Shown: positions 1-6,745, counted from the first letter of the stretch. The stretch is 14,483 nt of DNA from Candidatus Desantisbacteria bacterium CG1_02_49_89 (GCA_001871075.1 MNUP01000042.1:1-14483), one strand, 5' to 3'. Numbers and translations are program-made. Notes: a model not told the origin generated them from the sequence alone.

Positions 1-602
1 TAGTAATGACAAACGACTAATGACAAATGACTGCTTCTGAAACCACAGGTTAACACAGTTTTTGTCCCAAAGGGACTCCTTCGGAGTAACTCAGGACTTT
101 ACCTGAAAAATGCGTGAAAACGCCCTGTTTTTAACCCTTTGTCGTCGGTAACAGTTTTTTAAATTTTGGCAAATTGGTATAGTTTTCATTCTTGTTTTAC
201 TCTGTTGATAATTATTATGGCAACTTATAAACAAATCTTCATATATGAATAGTTACTTTTTTGGAGTATTACATATATTTATAGGTATGATTTTATTCTG
301 AGTTTTTTGCAAAATGAGTGAATTAAAAACAGTCCGCCGAAGTGAGTTAAATTGCTTTCTCCGAAGGAAAACCGTATATTTCTAAGACCTTTTGCCATGT
401 TAAGTAACCCTACCTAAAAGTTAGGTTCACTTGCAAATGAATTTATCGTCATCATTATACACTGTTTCCTTCGGGAAGTCAAGTATCCTTAATTACCAAA
501 GAACGCATTTTCACGCATTTTTCAGGTTTAGCCCTGATTAAATTAATTACGTGATTTTTACAAAATTAATTATGGAAATACGGAAAATTAATAACTTATA
601 TT
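1..602. other. gene-free AT-rich region with repeats
   Basis: No convincing gene on either strand. Bases 1-33 hold imperfect copies of ATGAC-type words (aatgacaaacgactaatgac), the same style as 4683-4713. Bases 41-60 carry an 'accacaggttaacacag' word that also appears, in variant or reverse form, near 1412-1432 and 10101-10115. Small palindromes occur at 65-77 (GTCCC/GGGAC), 75-87 (ACTCC-TTCG-GGAGT in part) and 412-426 (ACCTAA-AAG-TTAGGT). A long inverted repeat frames 91-537 and is listed separately. The plus-strand open frame at 551-736 is antisense to the end of the secreted-protein gene and looks like chance. Confidence 0.6.
91..537. repeat. 447-bp segment bounded by 32-bp inverted repeats
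   Basis: Bases 91-122 and the reverse complement of 506-537 match at 28 of 32 positions, with a perfect inner 20-base match (101-120 against 508-527, ACCTGAAAAATGCGTGAAAA). The outer ends of both arms are themselves REP-like palindromes (TCAGG...CCTGA) related to the GTAACTCAGGGC family elsewhere in the window. The interior is AT-rich and has no gene. This could be a non-autonomous element (MITE-like) or a widely spaced inverted REP pair. No target duplication is obvious at the edges. Confidence 0.6.
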
Positions 603-1265
603 TTATAATTTCTTCTTTACCTCCTCACGCTGCTCCCTATCCATTTGTTGTTTTAATTTTTCTTCATATTTTTGCTTTTCATAAGCCAATTTCTTGCTAT
701 TGTAGGTCACAGAAATCCAACATTTCCCTTCATTAAATTTTTCATCGGGATTCCTAATATATACTTCTTTTTTAAATTGCATCGTTGTTGTATCTGAATA
801 CCACAAGCAAATTTTATCTTTAGAAAATCCTAAATCAGAAGCATAATCATCATAAGGTTCACCATATTTTTCAATTAATAATTCCAAAATATATTGTGAG
901 AAAGACTCAGCTCCTGTATTTTCATATCCTGTATAAAATTCATCTTCATAAAATATTCCTGCTGCCCAAAGTTTTCTTTTAAAAAATTGAAATTGAATTT
1001 CGATAGTCTCGCCTTTAATTTGATCTTTATAATATACTGTTAAATTTGAGGTATCATTTTTAGTATAAGATCCGTCTGGCAATTGATATTTTGAAATTTG
1101 ATGTTCTTTTAATTTGATTTTCTTTTCTATTAAAATTCGTTTTACTTTCTCGGGACTCATACTCCACTTGGCACCTTGATAACCATCTTCAATAGTAACT
1201 GTTTCAGCAAAACAGATTTTTGTTAAAAACAAAATTAAAATAATAACCCAAAAAAGTCTTTTCAT
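603..1265 (-). CDS. uncharacterised secreted protein, 220 aa
   Basis: The function is not recognised. The first 20 or so residues (MKRLFWVIILILFLTKICFA) form a clear Sec signal peptide with a basic start, a hydrophobic core and a small-residue cleavage site after CFA, so the mature protein is exported. The mature part begins with a YQGAKWSMSPEKVKRIL segment and later has LLIEKYGEP. This G-x-x-W-x-MS-x-x-x-VK ... KYG-P pattern is shared by several uncharacterised exported proteins, a resemblance noted from memory. The last 35 residues are highly charged and probably helical or coiled. I chose the ATG at 1265, which follows GGAG by 6 bases. A frame extension to a TTG at 1277 adds only four residues and would place the Shine-Dalgarno inside the gene. 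The gene is AT-rich compared with the sugar cassette and is last in the minus-strand series. Confidence 0.8.
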   Translation of the reverse strand: MKRLFWVIILILFLTKICFAETVTIEDGYQGAKWSMSPEKVKRILIEKKIKLKEHQISKYQLPDGSYTKNDTSNLTVYYKDQIKGETIEIQFQFFKRKLWAAGIFYEDEFYTGYENTGAESFSQYILELLIEKYGEPYDDYASDLGFSKDKICLWYSDTTTMQFKKEVYIRNPDEKFNEGKCWISVTYNSKKLAYEKQKYEEKLKQQMDREQREEVKKKL

Positions 1266-1282
1266 AAATTTCTCCAAAATAA

Positions 1283-1395
1283 TGGGATAGCGATCATTTT
1301 TTATTCCCTTTATTTTTCAATGGAAATTCAGGAAGCAAATCCATCTGTTATCTCCCTTTACAAAAGGGAGATTTTCGGGTGCGATAAATCATATC
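1283..1395. repeat. dispersed intergenic repeat, copy A
   Basis: The segment starts with a gggatagcgatcatttttt word, continues with ttccctttatttttcaatgg, and ends in a hairpin (CTCCCTTT-aca-AAAGGGAG, 1352-1370) followed by a gataaatca tail. The first half recurs at 1637-1676. The whole pattern recurs, with insertions, at 3142-3355. The repeat sits directly upstream of the secreted-protein gene. Confidence 0.65.
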
Positions 1396-1410
1396 CCTAA
1401 AAGTTATTGG

Positions 1411-1650
1411 CTATGTTAATCTGTGGTTACTTTTTTCGACTTTCCAGTAGCCACCTTTGTCAGGACCGATGCGTTTTAACAAATCTGATTTCTGCAGAAT
1501 ATTCAGATTGTATTTAATGCCATCTTCTGTTATTCCCGCAAGCCTGGCGAGTTCCCGGCGGGTAATCCTTGGATTCTTTTTAATGAACTCAAGTATTTTC
1601 TGGGTAGTTTTCTGGGTAAAAATTAGGGTCAAATTAGGGACAGCGACCAT
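1411..1650 (-). CDS. orphan winged-helix module (AlbA_2 regulator C-terminus), 79 aa
   Basis: Residues 13-70 (from TQKTTQKILEF to RIGPDKGGYWKV) match the winged helix-turn-helix tail usually found at the C-terminus of AlbA_2 / RecG-like ATP-binding proteins, here without the body of such a protein. It resembles the tail of the regulator at 12023-13405 (KNPRI-S/T-R, a recognition helix, then GG-W/Y-W-K). The first dozen residues (MVAVPNLTLIFT) and the putative Shine-Dalgarno (AAAGGG, 8 bases before ATG) are supplied by the dispersed repeat at 1637-1676. The last residues (SNHRLT) come from an 'aaccacagattaac' intergenic word. It begins 20 bases after the stop of the upstream AlbA_2 gene. It may be a translated small DNA-binding protein, a remnant of a lost second regulator, or an alternative tail cassette. 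Expression is uncertain. Confidence 0.55.
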   Translation of the reverse strand: MVAVPNLTLIFTQKTTQKILEFIKKNPRITRRELARLAGITEDGIKYNLNILQKSDLLKRIGPDKGGYWKVEKSNHRLT

Positions 1651-1676
1651 TTTTAATTCCCTTTGTTTTTCAATGG
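1637..1676. repeat. dispersed intergenic repeat, copy B
   Basis: The sequence gggacagcgaccattttta followed by attccctttgtttttcaatgg matches 1283-1323 with few differences, and both halves recur at 3142-3165 and 3222-3243. On the minus strand it supplies an AAAGGG and an ATG that open the orphan winged-helix frame, and it contains the last codons and stop of the upstream AlbA_2 gene. Confidence 0.7.
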
Positions 1677-3100
1677 AGAAAGGGAACGTTTCCTTTCTTT
1701 ACAGAATAATATTTTTGTTTTGGGCTTCTAAGTTTATCGGGTATTGTTGGATGGAGCAAACCTTGCTCAATCAGCGGTTTTAATATTTCTAAGCGAAAAT
1801 GCTCCCTGTCTTTTAAGTTTAAAAATTTCTGGATCTCTTCTCTGTCCCGTGGTATTTGGCAAAACTCAAGTATTCTTTTTGTGCGCTCATCTTGCGGGGT
1901 AGCTTGCGGGGTAGCTTGCGGGGTAGCTTGCGGGGTAAGCATCAAAACGAACTTAAAAACATCTTCTTCAAAAAGCTGGGGATCACGCCCGCAATATATC
2001 CTGCAATACTTAAAAAGATTCCTTACGCCTGATCCGAGCTCATCCGCTCTGCCAATTTCCCTGAATACACGCGCAATGGAAGGATTTTTGGGATAAGGTG
2101 AAAAATAAACGGGATCAATCAAGCCAAAACCGTGCGGTTTATTGCTGTTTTCGGTATATAGTTTTTCATGGTCAATAATAAATTTAGCAGGGAAAGCATT
2201 GATATATTCGCGGTGAATAAGAATATTGCTGATAACTTCGCGCAAAATATGGCCGCGCAGACTTACACGCTGATCATTTTCCATATAAAAAGGATCGCTT
2301 AGGTGCTTTTCCCCAAAACTGAGAAGGCGGTCATAACTGTCAATAAGATTAGTGCGGATATCATCGCGATCATCATAGCGGTCCCTGTTCTCACGCCTTA
2401 ATATGGCATCGGTTCTGAAGTGCGGCAAAACCGATAAAATTGTTTCATCCTTTCCGAAAAGCAGTATTGCGGCAAGCGTAAAACCGTTTTTCCCTGTCTG
2501 AAAATCTTTTTTATACAGCTGAGCGCTTTTTAGCATGCCAAGATCGTCCATTGATTCCCAGGCATGATTTTCACGATGAATTGCCGCCTGTTTCCTGACA
2601 CGCCCGATAATGTCCTGCCGCAGATCTGCAAGCTCCATATAAGGAAAAACCTGGTTTTCTGAATAGGTTGTCTGTTTTCTTAAGAAGAGTTCGGATACAA
2701 GATTATTGTTATCTGTAATGTCAAAGTCTCCGTCTTCATTGCGGTCATAAATCCTTCCGCTGCACCGGTGAACCTGAGAGCTTTCAGGAACATATATATA
2801 CAAAATCACTTTTCCGTCAATCGCAATTTCTTCTATCGACAGGTAAAATGCAGGGCTTATTTTTTGCGGATTGTTTACGGCAGTCACAAAATCCTTTTTT
2901 ATTTGTTCGATATATTTTGGGTCAATCCCCGTGATTACGCCGTTGTCATTAACGCCAAGTAGAAGTTCCCCGCCTGATCTGTTTAAAAATGCGCATACGG
3001 TATCATAAATATCTTTGGCAAGAGATGCCTTGCATTCTTTAAATTCAACAGAGATCTTTTCGCCTTGTTTAATAATTTGTTTGATTTTCAATACCTGCAT
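1670..3100 (-). CDS. AlbA_2 / RecG-like ATP-binding regulator, 476 aa
   Basis: This is a putative transcriptional regulator of the AlbA_2 (Schlafen AAA_4-like) plus HATPase_c_4 type. Residues 12-110 form the AlbA_2 domain (VEFKECKA, then AFLNRSGGELLLGVNDNG). Residues 285-365 form the GHKL-like domain (LREVISNILIHREY, then GRADELGSGVRNL). Residues 389-403 are a TPQATPQATPQATPQ linker encoded by four 12-base repeats. The final 70 residues are a predicted winged helix. The ATG at 3100 follows GGGGAG by 9 bases. The gene lies downstream of the E1 beta gene, across a 375-base repeat-filled gap, so cotranscription is doubtful. These proteins are thought to bind DNA or nucleic acid, but the target is unknown. 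The final residues (KKGNVPFLH) run into a dispersed repeat, so the original end may have been replaced. Confidence 0.9.
   Translation of the reverse strand: MQVLKIKQIIKQGEKISVEFKECKASLAKDIYDTVCAFLNRSGGELLLGVNDNGVITGIDPKYIEQIKKDFVTAVNNPQKISPAFYLSIEEIAIDGKVILYIYVPESSQVHRCSGRIYDRNEDGDFDITDNNNLVSELFLRKQTTYSENQVFPYMELADLRQDIIGRVRKQAAIHRENHAWESMDDLGMLKSAQLYKKDFQTGKNGFTLAAILLFGKDETILSVLPHFRTDAILRRENRDRYDDRDDIRTNLIDSYDRLLSFGEKHLSDPFYMENDQRVSLRGHILREVISNILIHREYINAFPAKFIIDHEKLYTENSNKPHGFGLIDPVYFSPYPKNPSIARVFREIGRADELGSGVRNLFKYCRIYCGRDPQLFEEDVFKFVLMLTPQATPQATPQATPQDERTKRILEFCQIPRDREEIQKFLNLKDREHFRLEILKPLIEQGLLHPTIPDKLRSPKQKYYSVKKGNVPFLH
1891..1938. repeat. four 12-bp tandem repeats encoding TPQA linker
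   Basis: The unit CTTGCGGGGTAG occurs three times (1891-1926), followed by CTTGCGGGGTAA (1927-1938). On the minus strand it codes for repeated T-P-Q-A in the linker of the AlbA_2 regulator. The unit is a multiple of three, so copy-number change keeps the frame. Confidence 0.95.
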
Positions 3101-3141
3101 TTTCTACAACTCCCCGTTAAAGACTTTTTGTAATAAAAATA

Positions 3142-3355
3142 GGGACAGACACCATTTTTTATTTTGACATTTCCACAACTTCACCAACGAAAAACAAGGT
3201 TCTGAGTGAAACGAAGGTTCTTATTTTCCTTATTTTTCAATGGAATTCGAGATTGCTTCCCCCGACATAAAGTCGGGATCGCAATGACAGCCAAAATCCC
3301 TCTGCTGTCTCCCTTTACAAAGGGAGATTGTCGGGCTTGATAAATCAAACCCCTA
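3142..3355. repeat. dispersed intergenic repeat, copy C (interrupted)
   Basis: The parts match copy A at 1283-1395: gggacagacaccatttttt (3142-3160), ttccttatttttcaatgg (3226-3243), and ccctctgctgtctccctttac through the gataaatca tail (3298-3355). Compared with copy A there is about 55 extra bases between the first two parts, and a 40-base insert (3248-3289) carrying its own hairpin. Confidence 0.65.
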
Positions 3356-3359
3356 CATC

Positions 3360-3382
3360 TCAGGGCTGAAGCCCTGAGTTAC
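3360..3382 (-). repeat. REP-like palindrome GTAACTCAGGGC-TTCA-GCCCTGA
   Basis: Read on the minus strand, the sequence is GTAAC followed by stem TCAGGGC, loop TTCA and stem GCCCTGA. The same head-plus-palindrome form recurs at 86-106, 6880-6902, 10047-10094 and 13424-13442. The form matches REP elements, which have a short conserved head and then an imperfect palindrome. Such elements are commonly moved by REP-associated tyrosine transposases, none of which is in this window. Confidence 0.75.
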
Positions 3383-3431
3383 ATTTCGTGTTTTCGTCCG
3401 CAACGCCATCAGCTCAGCTCTGGCGCGCAGG

Positions 3432-3464
3432 CCCCTGCATTGAGCTGCGCAGCAGCTGCAGGGG
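3432..3464. repeat. GC-rich hairpin after the E1 beta gene
   Basis: Perfect 8-base arms CCCCTGCA (3432-3439) and TGCAGGGG (3457-3464) enclose 17 bases with an inner GCTGCGCAGC palindrome. It lies 11 bases beyond the E1 beta stop. No T-run follows on the minus strand, so it is not a typical intrinsic terminator. It may protect the 3' end of the message or be another palindromic repeat. Confidence 0.55.
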
Positions 3465-3475
3465 GTAATCCGTGG

Positions 3476-4489
3476 CTAAATAATTTCTTTTATGGCCTTG
3501 ACGATTTTTTCAGCTGAGGGAATGTAAAAATCTTCCATAGGCGGGGAATACGGGACCGGAATATCCGGTGCGCAGACCCGCTTGATAGGCGCGTCCAGGT
3601 AATCAAACGCCTTTTCAGCAACTGAAGCCGCTATCTCAGCCCCCCACCCGCCCGTGTAATTGTCTTCGTGCACTATCAGGAGCCTTCCTGTCTTTTTAAC
3701 CGAGTCCATAACGCATTCCCAGTCAAACGGGATCAGGGTCCGGGGATCTATCACCTCTGCGCTTATGCCTTCTTTTTCCAGGACTGCGGCGGCGGCAAGT
3801 GATTCGTAAACCATCCGTAAGGTCGCGACAATGGTCACATCCTTACCTTCTTTTTTGACTTCCGCTTTGCCGAACGGTATCAGGTATTCTTCGTCAGGGA
3901 TCTCCTGTTCAACGTCCATCGCCCCTTCAACCTTCCTGGCGCCTTTTGCCCCGTATAATTTCTTGTGCTCAAAAACCATCACCGGGTTATCATCCCTTAC
4001 GGCTGTTTTCAAAAGCCCTTTAGCGTCATAAGCTGTGCTTGGGCAGGCGATCTTGATCCCGGGCACATGGAAGAAATAGGATTCAATAGACTGGGCGTGC
4101 TGGGCTCCGCGCCGGGTCGCTCCCACAGGCACGCGCACCACCATCGGGAGTTTCACTTTTCCGCCTGACATATACCTGAGCTTTGACATGTTATTTACAA
4201 GCTGGTCCATGGCGCAGAAAGCGAAATCCCCGTACTCGAAATCAGCTATGGGCCTCATTCCTGCCATTGCCGCGCCTATGGCAATACCTATAAATCCTGA
4301 CTCGGAAATCGGGGTGTCAAGTATCCGCTCATGGCCGAACTGGTCTGAAAGCCCTAAGGTAACTGTGAACGCGCCGCCGAACCCGCCTGTGATGCCGATG
4401 TCCTCGCCGATGCAAAAAACGCGCTCGTCGCGTACCATTTCTTCCCTTATCGCTTCCCTTAACGCTTCAGCAATAGACATCTTCTTCAT
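3476..4489 (-). CDS. 2-oxo acid dehydrogenase E1 component, beta subunit
   Basis: This is the beta subunit of a thiamine-diphosphate E1 of the pyruvate / acetoin / branched-chain 2-oxo acid dehydrogenase group. With E1 alpha it would decarboxylate a 2-oxo acid and pass the acyl group to a lipoyl E2. Visible family features are IGEDIG near 27-32, the cofactor-contacting Glu in DTPISESGFIG (E63), FEYGDFAFCAMDQLVNN (84-100), the RYMSGG segment (105-110) and GAQHAQS (128-134). The C-terminal transketolase-type domain includes EVIDPRTLIPFD and LIVHEDNYTGGWGAEI. The length of 337 aa is normal. The ATG at 4489 follows CAGGAG with a short 4-base gap; a second ATG three codons on is an alternative. 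The partner alpha gene is 228 bases upstream. No E2 or E3 is present, so the true substrate cannot be fixed. Confidence 0.93.
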   Translation of the reverse strand: MKKMSIAEALREAIREEMVRDERVFCIGEDIGITGGFGGAFTVTLGLSDQFGHERILDTPISESGFIGIAIGAAMAGMRPIADFEYGDFAFCAMDQLVNNMSKLRYMSGGKVKLPMVVRVPVGATRRGAQHAQSIESYFFHVPGIKIACPSTAYDAKGLLKTAVRDDNPVMVFEHKKLYGAKGARKVEGAMDVEQEIPDEEYLIPFGKAEVKKEGKDVTIVATLRMVYESLAAAAVLEKEGISAEVIDPRTLIPFDWECVMDSVKKTGRLLIVHEDNYTGGWGAEIAASVAEKAFDYLDAPIKRVCAPDIPVPYSPPMEDFYIPSAEKIVKAIKEII

Positions 4490-4603
4490 AGTACTCCTGC
4501 GGATTCAGACGGATTAACTAATACGGATGCATACGGATAAAAACTTTTGCCACTGAGGGCACTGAGTTCACTGAGATTTTGCCTTATCTACTTATCAACT
4601 AAT

Positions 4604-4627
4604 CGCAAGCCTAAAGGCTTGCCCTAC
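4604..4627 (-). repeat. REP-like palindrome GTAGGGCAAGCC-TTTA-GGCTTGC
   Basis: On the minus strand the head is GTAG, the stem GCAAGCC/GGCTTGC and the loop TTTA. The GTAG head is the form described for classical REP elements. The loop TTTA is the same as in the GTAACTCAGGGC copies although the stem differs. Confidence 0.7.
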
Positions 4628-4647
4628 GAAACATTTACACGGCGCCT

Positions 4648-4670
4648 GCCCGCCAATTTTGCTGGGCGGG
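4648..4670. repeat. GC hairpin GCCCGCC / GGGCGGG
   Basis: Near-perfect arms GCCCGCC (4648-4654) and GGGCGGG (4664-4670) lie around an AT-rich loop in the gap between E1 alpha and E1 beta. There is no T-run in the direction of transcription, so it is probably a repeat or mRNA-processing hairpin rather than a terminator. Confidence 0.55.
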
Positions 4671-4682
4671 ACACGATTTAAA

Positions 4683-4713
4683 ACTCATGACTCATGACAC
4701 ATGACACATGACT
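4683..4713. repeat. tandem ATGAC/ATGACAC tract
   Basis: The sequence reads actcatgactcatgacac and then acatgacacatgact, about five copies of a 7-base unit. Bases 1-33 of the window hold a related tract. It ends a few bases beyond the E1 alpha stop codon. Confidence 0.7.
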
Positions 4714-4717
4714 GCAT

Positions 4718-5680
4718 CTAGGCCCACAAATCCTCGAGCGCCTGCTCGGGGGCCGGAAGCGGGCTTGCTTTGGCGAATTCCGAGGCTTCGATCATTTCTT
4801 GTTCCGCTTTTTCCTTCATAGCTTTTATTCCATCCGCGGATAGAAGCTTTGCTTCTAAAAGCATGTTTTCCATTATTATCAACGGGTCTTTTTTAAGCCA
4901 CTCCTCTTTTTCGCCCTTAGGCCGGTATGTGCACGCGTCCCCGCGGGAGTGCCCTCCGTGCCTGTAAGTATTGCAGACTAAAAGCGACGGACCTTTGCCT
5001 GCCCTTGCCTGCTCAACCGCCTCTTTAGCCGCGCTGTAAACAGCAACAGCGTCGTTACCGTCAACTGTTCTGCCAGGCATTCCGTATGCATCAGCCCGCT
5101 TTGCTATATCCGTAATTTTAAAAGCTTTCTCAATATGCGTTGACGCGGCGTAAAGGTTGTTCTCACATATGTAAACAACAGGAAGGTTCCAAAGGGAAGC
5201 CATGTTCAGGGTCTCGTGGAAAACCCCCTCGTTGGTAGCTCCTTCGCCGAAGAAAGAGACCGCGACGCTGTTTTTCTTCTGGAATTTAAACGCCAGCGCC
5301 ATTCCGGCGGCTACCGGTATCCCGCCTGCGACAATAGCGATCGCAGGCGGCATTCCAACGTCAATGTCACCCACGTGCATTGACCCGCCCTTGCCTTTGC
5401 AGCATCCGGTGGATTTACCGAATATCTCAGCCATCAAAGAACCGGAAGGCACGCCTTTCGCGATCGCGTGGCCGTGCGGCCTATGGGTGCTTGTGATAAC
5501 ATCATCCTTCCTGAGATTAGCGCACACGCCTGCCGCGACTGCCTCCTGGCCCTGGTAAAGATGGATCGTGCCCGGTATAAACCCGTCTATGAACAGGTAG
5601 TATATCTTATTCTCAAACTCCCTTATCCTGAGCATGCACTCGTAGATCCCCAGTAGCTTGTCTCTTGGTATGTTTTCCAT
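4718..5680 (-). CDS. 2-oxo acid dehydrogenase E1 component, alpha subunit
   Basis: This is the thiamine-diphosphate binding alpha subunit that pairs with the E1 beta gene downstream. The N-terminus reads LGIYECMLRIREFENKIYYL (10-29), then GTIHLYQGQEAVAAG (37-51), STHRPHGHAIAKG (64-76) and the GKGGSMH segment (97-103). The cofactor motif runs from GEG (145-147) to NN (174-175), with Glu replacing the usual Asp of GDG. The loop YRHGGHSRGDACTYR (239-253) is the conserved region that is phosphorylated in eukaryotic homologues. The length of 320 aa is usual for bacterial two-subunit E1. The ATG at 5680 gives the normal family start, but no Shine-Dalgarno is visible because the preceding bases are a GTAAACT repeat tract. 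Translation may depend on the upstream gene or on a leader I cannot identify. Substrate class (pyruvate, acetoin, branched-chain) is undecided. Confidence 0.93.
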   Translation of the reverse strand: MENIPRDKLLGIYECMLRIREFENKIYYLFIDGFIPGTIHLYQGQEAVAAGVCANLRKDDVITSTHRPHGHAIAKGVPSGSLMAEIFGKSTGCCKGKGGSMHVGDIDVGMPPAIAIVAGGIPVAAGMALAFKFQKKNSVAVSFFGEGATNEGVFHETLNMASLWNLPVVYICENNLYAASTHIEKAFKITDIAKRADAYGMPGRTVDGNDAVAVYSAAKEAVEQARAGKGPSLLVCNTYRHGGHSRGDACTYRPKGEKEEWLKKDPLIIMENMLLEAKLLSADGIKAMKEKAEQEMIEASEFAKASPLPAPEQALEDLWA

Positions 5681-5681
5681 A

Positions 5682-5780
5682 AGTTTACAGAGTTTACAAG
5701 TTTACATAGGTTACAAAGTTGATACAGAATAAATTGATTTTTAATTATAGACTCTGTAAACTTTATAAACTTTGTAAACT
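5682..5780. repeat. GTAAACT tandem tracts in inverted arrangement
   Basis: The left tract (5682-5719) repeats agtttacaga-like units. The right tract (5751-5780) is its reverse complement in type (actctgtaaactttataaac). Together they could form a long imperfect hairpin with about a 30-base loop, filling the gap between the aldolase-like and E1 alpha genes and abutting the E1 alpha start codon. The same words recur at 6746-6777 and inside a coding region at 7166-7200. Confidence 0.75.
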
Positions 5781-5796
5781 GCCTTTATTACTTTGT

Positions 5797-6687
5797 TCAA
5801 GCTTGGCCGGCTGAGCCGTATTTTTTGATAAGTCCCTTCACGACATCCTTAACCCTGTTCTTTGCCTTCGTGAAAACGTCTTCATCCTTGCGCGAACCGA
5901 CAACCGCCTGGATATCAAGCTTGTCTATCTCCATACCGGACGTTCTTTTAATTATTTCATCAATATATGCCTTCTTCATCACCGTGCCCACGTTGAATTT
6001 CCTCACGCCAAACCTTATCGCGTCGGGGATCGCCTCGTCAGGAAATCCCGTGCCGCCGTGGATCACAAACGGGACTTTGACCGCTTCGTGTATTTTTTTC
6101 AGTCTTTCGATGTCAACCTGCGCCTTGCCTTCCGTTAAAAGGTGCACGTTGCCGATCGAGACCGAAAGCGCGTCCACACCTGTTCTTCTCACGAATTCTT
6201 CCGCCTGTCCGGGATCTGTAAGCTCAGCGCTGCTGTCTTCCTTGCCGCCTGCGGTCGGAAGCTTTCCAAGCTCTCCTTCAACCGCCGTGCCGTAGGCGTG
6301 CGCTGTCCTTACAGCCCTTCTTGTAACAGATATGTTCTTCTTGAACTCAAGCCCGCTTGTATCCATCATAACAACGTTGAATCCCAGCCTCACGCCCCTT
6401 TCCATCTGCTCAAGGGTCTGTATCTCGTTAAGGATGTAGCACACCGGCACAAGGCTTTTGCGCGCGGCCGCCCTTCCTAAAACGGCAAGATAGTCGAGCC
6501 CCCTTCGGTCAAGCCATTCCTGGCTGACAACGGAACAGCCGAAACCAATTATAACAGGCGAATTGGTTTCCTCAGCTGCTTCCAGCACTGCCTCAAGGGA
6601 ATTCAGGTTCCAGCTCTCGAAATACCCGACCGCGTAGCCTTTCCTGCCCGCGTCTTCCATCATTTCCTTAAAAGTTATCAAAGGCAC
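5797..6687 (-). CDS. class II aldolase-like protein, atypical metal site
   Basis: The protein belongs to the class II fructose-bisphosphate / ketose-bisphosphate aldolase superfamily by fold: PLITFKEMM start, SPVIIGFG (43-50), VEGELGKL (136-143), a Gly-His segment IGNVH (178-182), FVIHGGTG (207-214) and FNVGT (231-235). His182 and His210 match two metal ligands. The usual HLDHG segment, which gives the catalytic Asp and the third His, is replaced by ILNEI (85-89). Classical members cleave fructose-1,6-bisphosphate or tagatose-bisphosphate with Zn. This one may use another substrate or chemistry. Its AVGYFESWNLNSLEAV segment (19-34) suggests a distinct subfamily, since I recall similar ESWNLESL-bearing aldolase paralogues. 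I chose the GTG at 6687, which follows GGAGGG by 5 bases. Upstream frame extension adds only repeat-derived residues. Neighbours are GH38 upstream and E1 alpha downstream. Confidence 0.85.
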   Translation of the reverse strand: MPLITFKEMMEDAGRKGYAVGYFESWNLNSLEAVLEAAEETNSPVIIGFGCSVVSQEWLDRRGLDYLAVLGRAAARKSLVPVCYILNEIQTLEQMERGVRLGFNVVMMDTSGLEFKKNISVTRRAVRTAHAYGTAVEGELGKLPTAGGKEDSSAELTDPGQAEEFVRRTGVDALSVSIGNVHLLTEGKAQVDIERLKKIHEAVKVPFVIHGGTGFPDEAIPDAIRFGVRKFNVGTVMKKAYIDEIIKRTSGMEIDKLDIQAVVGSRKDEDVFTKAKNRVKDVVKGLIKKYGSAGQA

Positions 6688-6692
6688 AATAA

Positions 6693-6698
6693 CCCTCC
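6693..6698 (-). promoter_or_regulatory. ribosome binding site deciding the aldolase start
   Basis: GGAGGG on the minus strand lies 5 bases before the GTG at 6687. The longer frame starting at 6717 would place this site inside the coding sequence, so the GTG start (product begins MPLITFKEMM) is preferred. Confidence 0.8.
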
Positions 6699-6745
6699 AA
6701 AAAAAACCTTTAACCACGAATTTACACTAATTTCCACGGATTTCT

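Larger units (their letters stand above)
3101..3475. other. 375-bp intergenic region made of repeats
   Basis: No gene is seen. From left to right it holds dispersed repeat copy C (3142-3165, 3222-3243 and 3298-3355), a 'gagattgcttc...gcaatgaca' element enclosing hairpin CCCGAC-ATAAA-GTCGGG (3261-3277), hairpin CTCCCT-TTACAA-AGGGAG (3309-3326), a REP-like palindrome (3360-3382) and a GC-rich hairpin (3432-3464). It separates the E1 beta gene from the AlbA_2 gene. Confidence 0.7.
4490..4717. other. 228-bp repeat-filled gap between E1 subunit genes
   Basis: The genes for the two subunits of one enzyme would normally be adjacent or overlapping. Here the gap holds ACGGAT words (4500-4540), a CACTGAGGGCACTGAGTTC word (4552-4570, seen reversed near 13446-13470), a REP-like palindrome (4604-4627), a GC hairpin (4648-4670) and a tandem ATGACAC tract (4683-4713). 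No gene is seen. Confidence 0.7.

Noticed and set aside
1-602. CRISPR array from the repeated short words
   Set aside because: The repeats are short, imperfect and unevenly spaced, with no constant spacer length and no cas genes.
1891-1938. G-quadruplex from four GGGG runs on the plus strand
   Set aside because: Loops of 8 bases are long for a stable quadruplex, and the coding explanation (TPQA repeats) is sufficient.
3432-3464. Intrinsic terminator for the sugar cassette
   Set aside because: The stem is strong but no T-run follows on the minus strand, so I kept it only as a hairpin.
6688-6717. 10-residue extension of the aldolase-like protein
   Set aside because: GGAGGG lies 5 bases before the GTG at 6687, and the extension codes repeat-derived residues.
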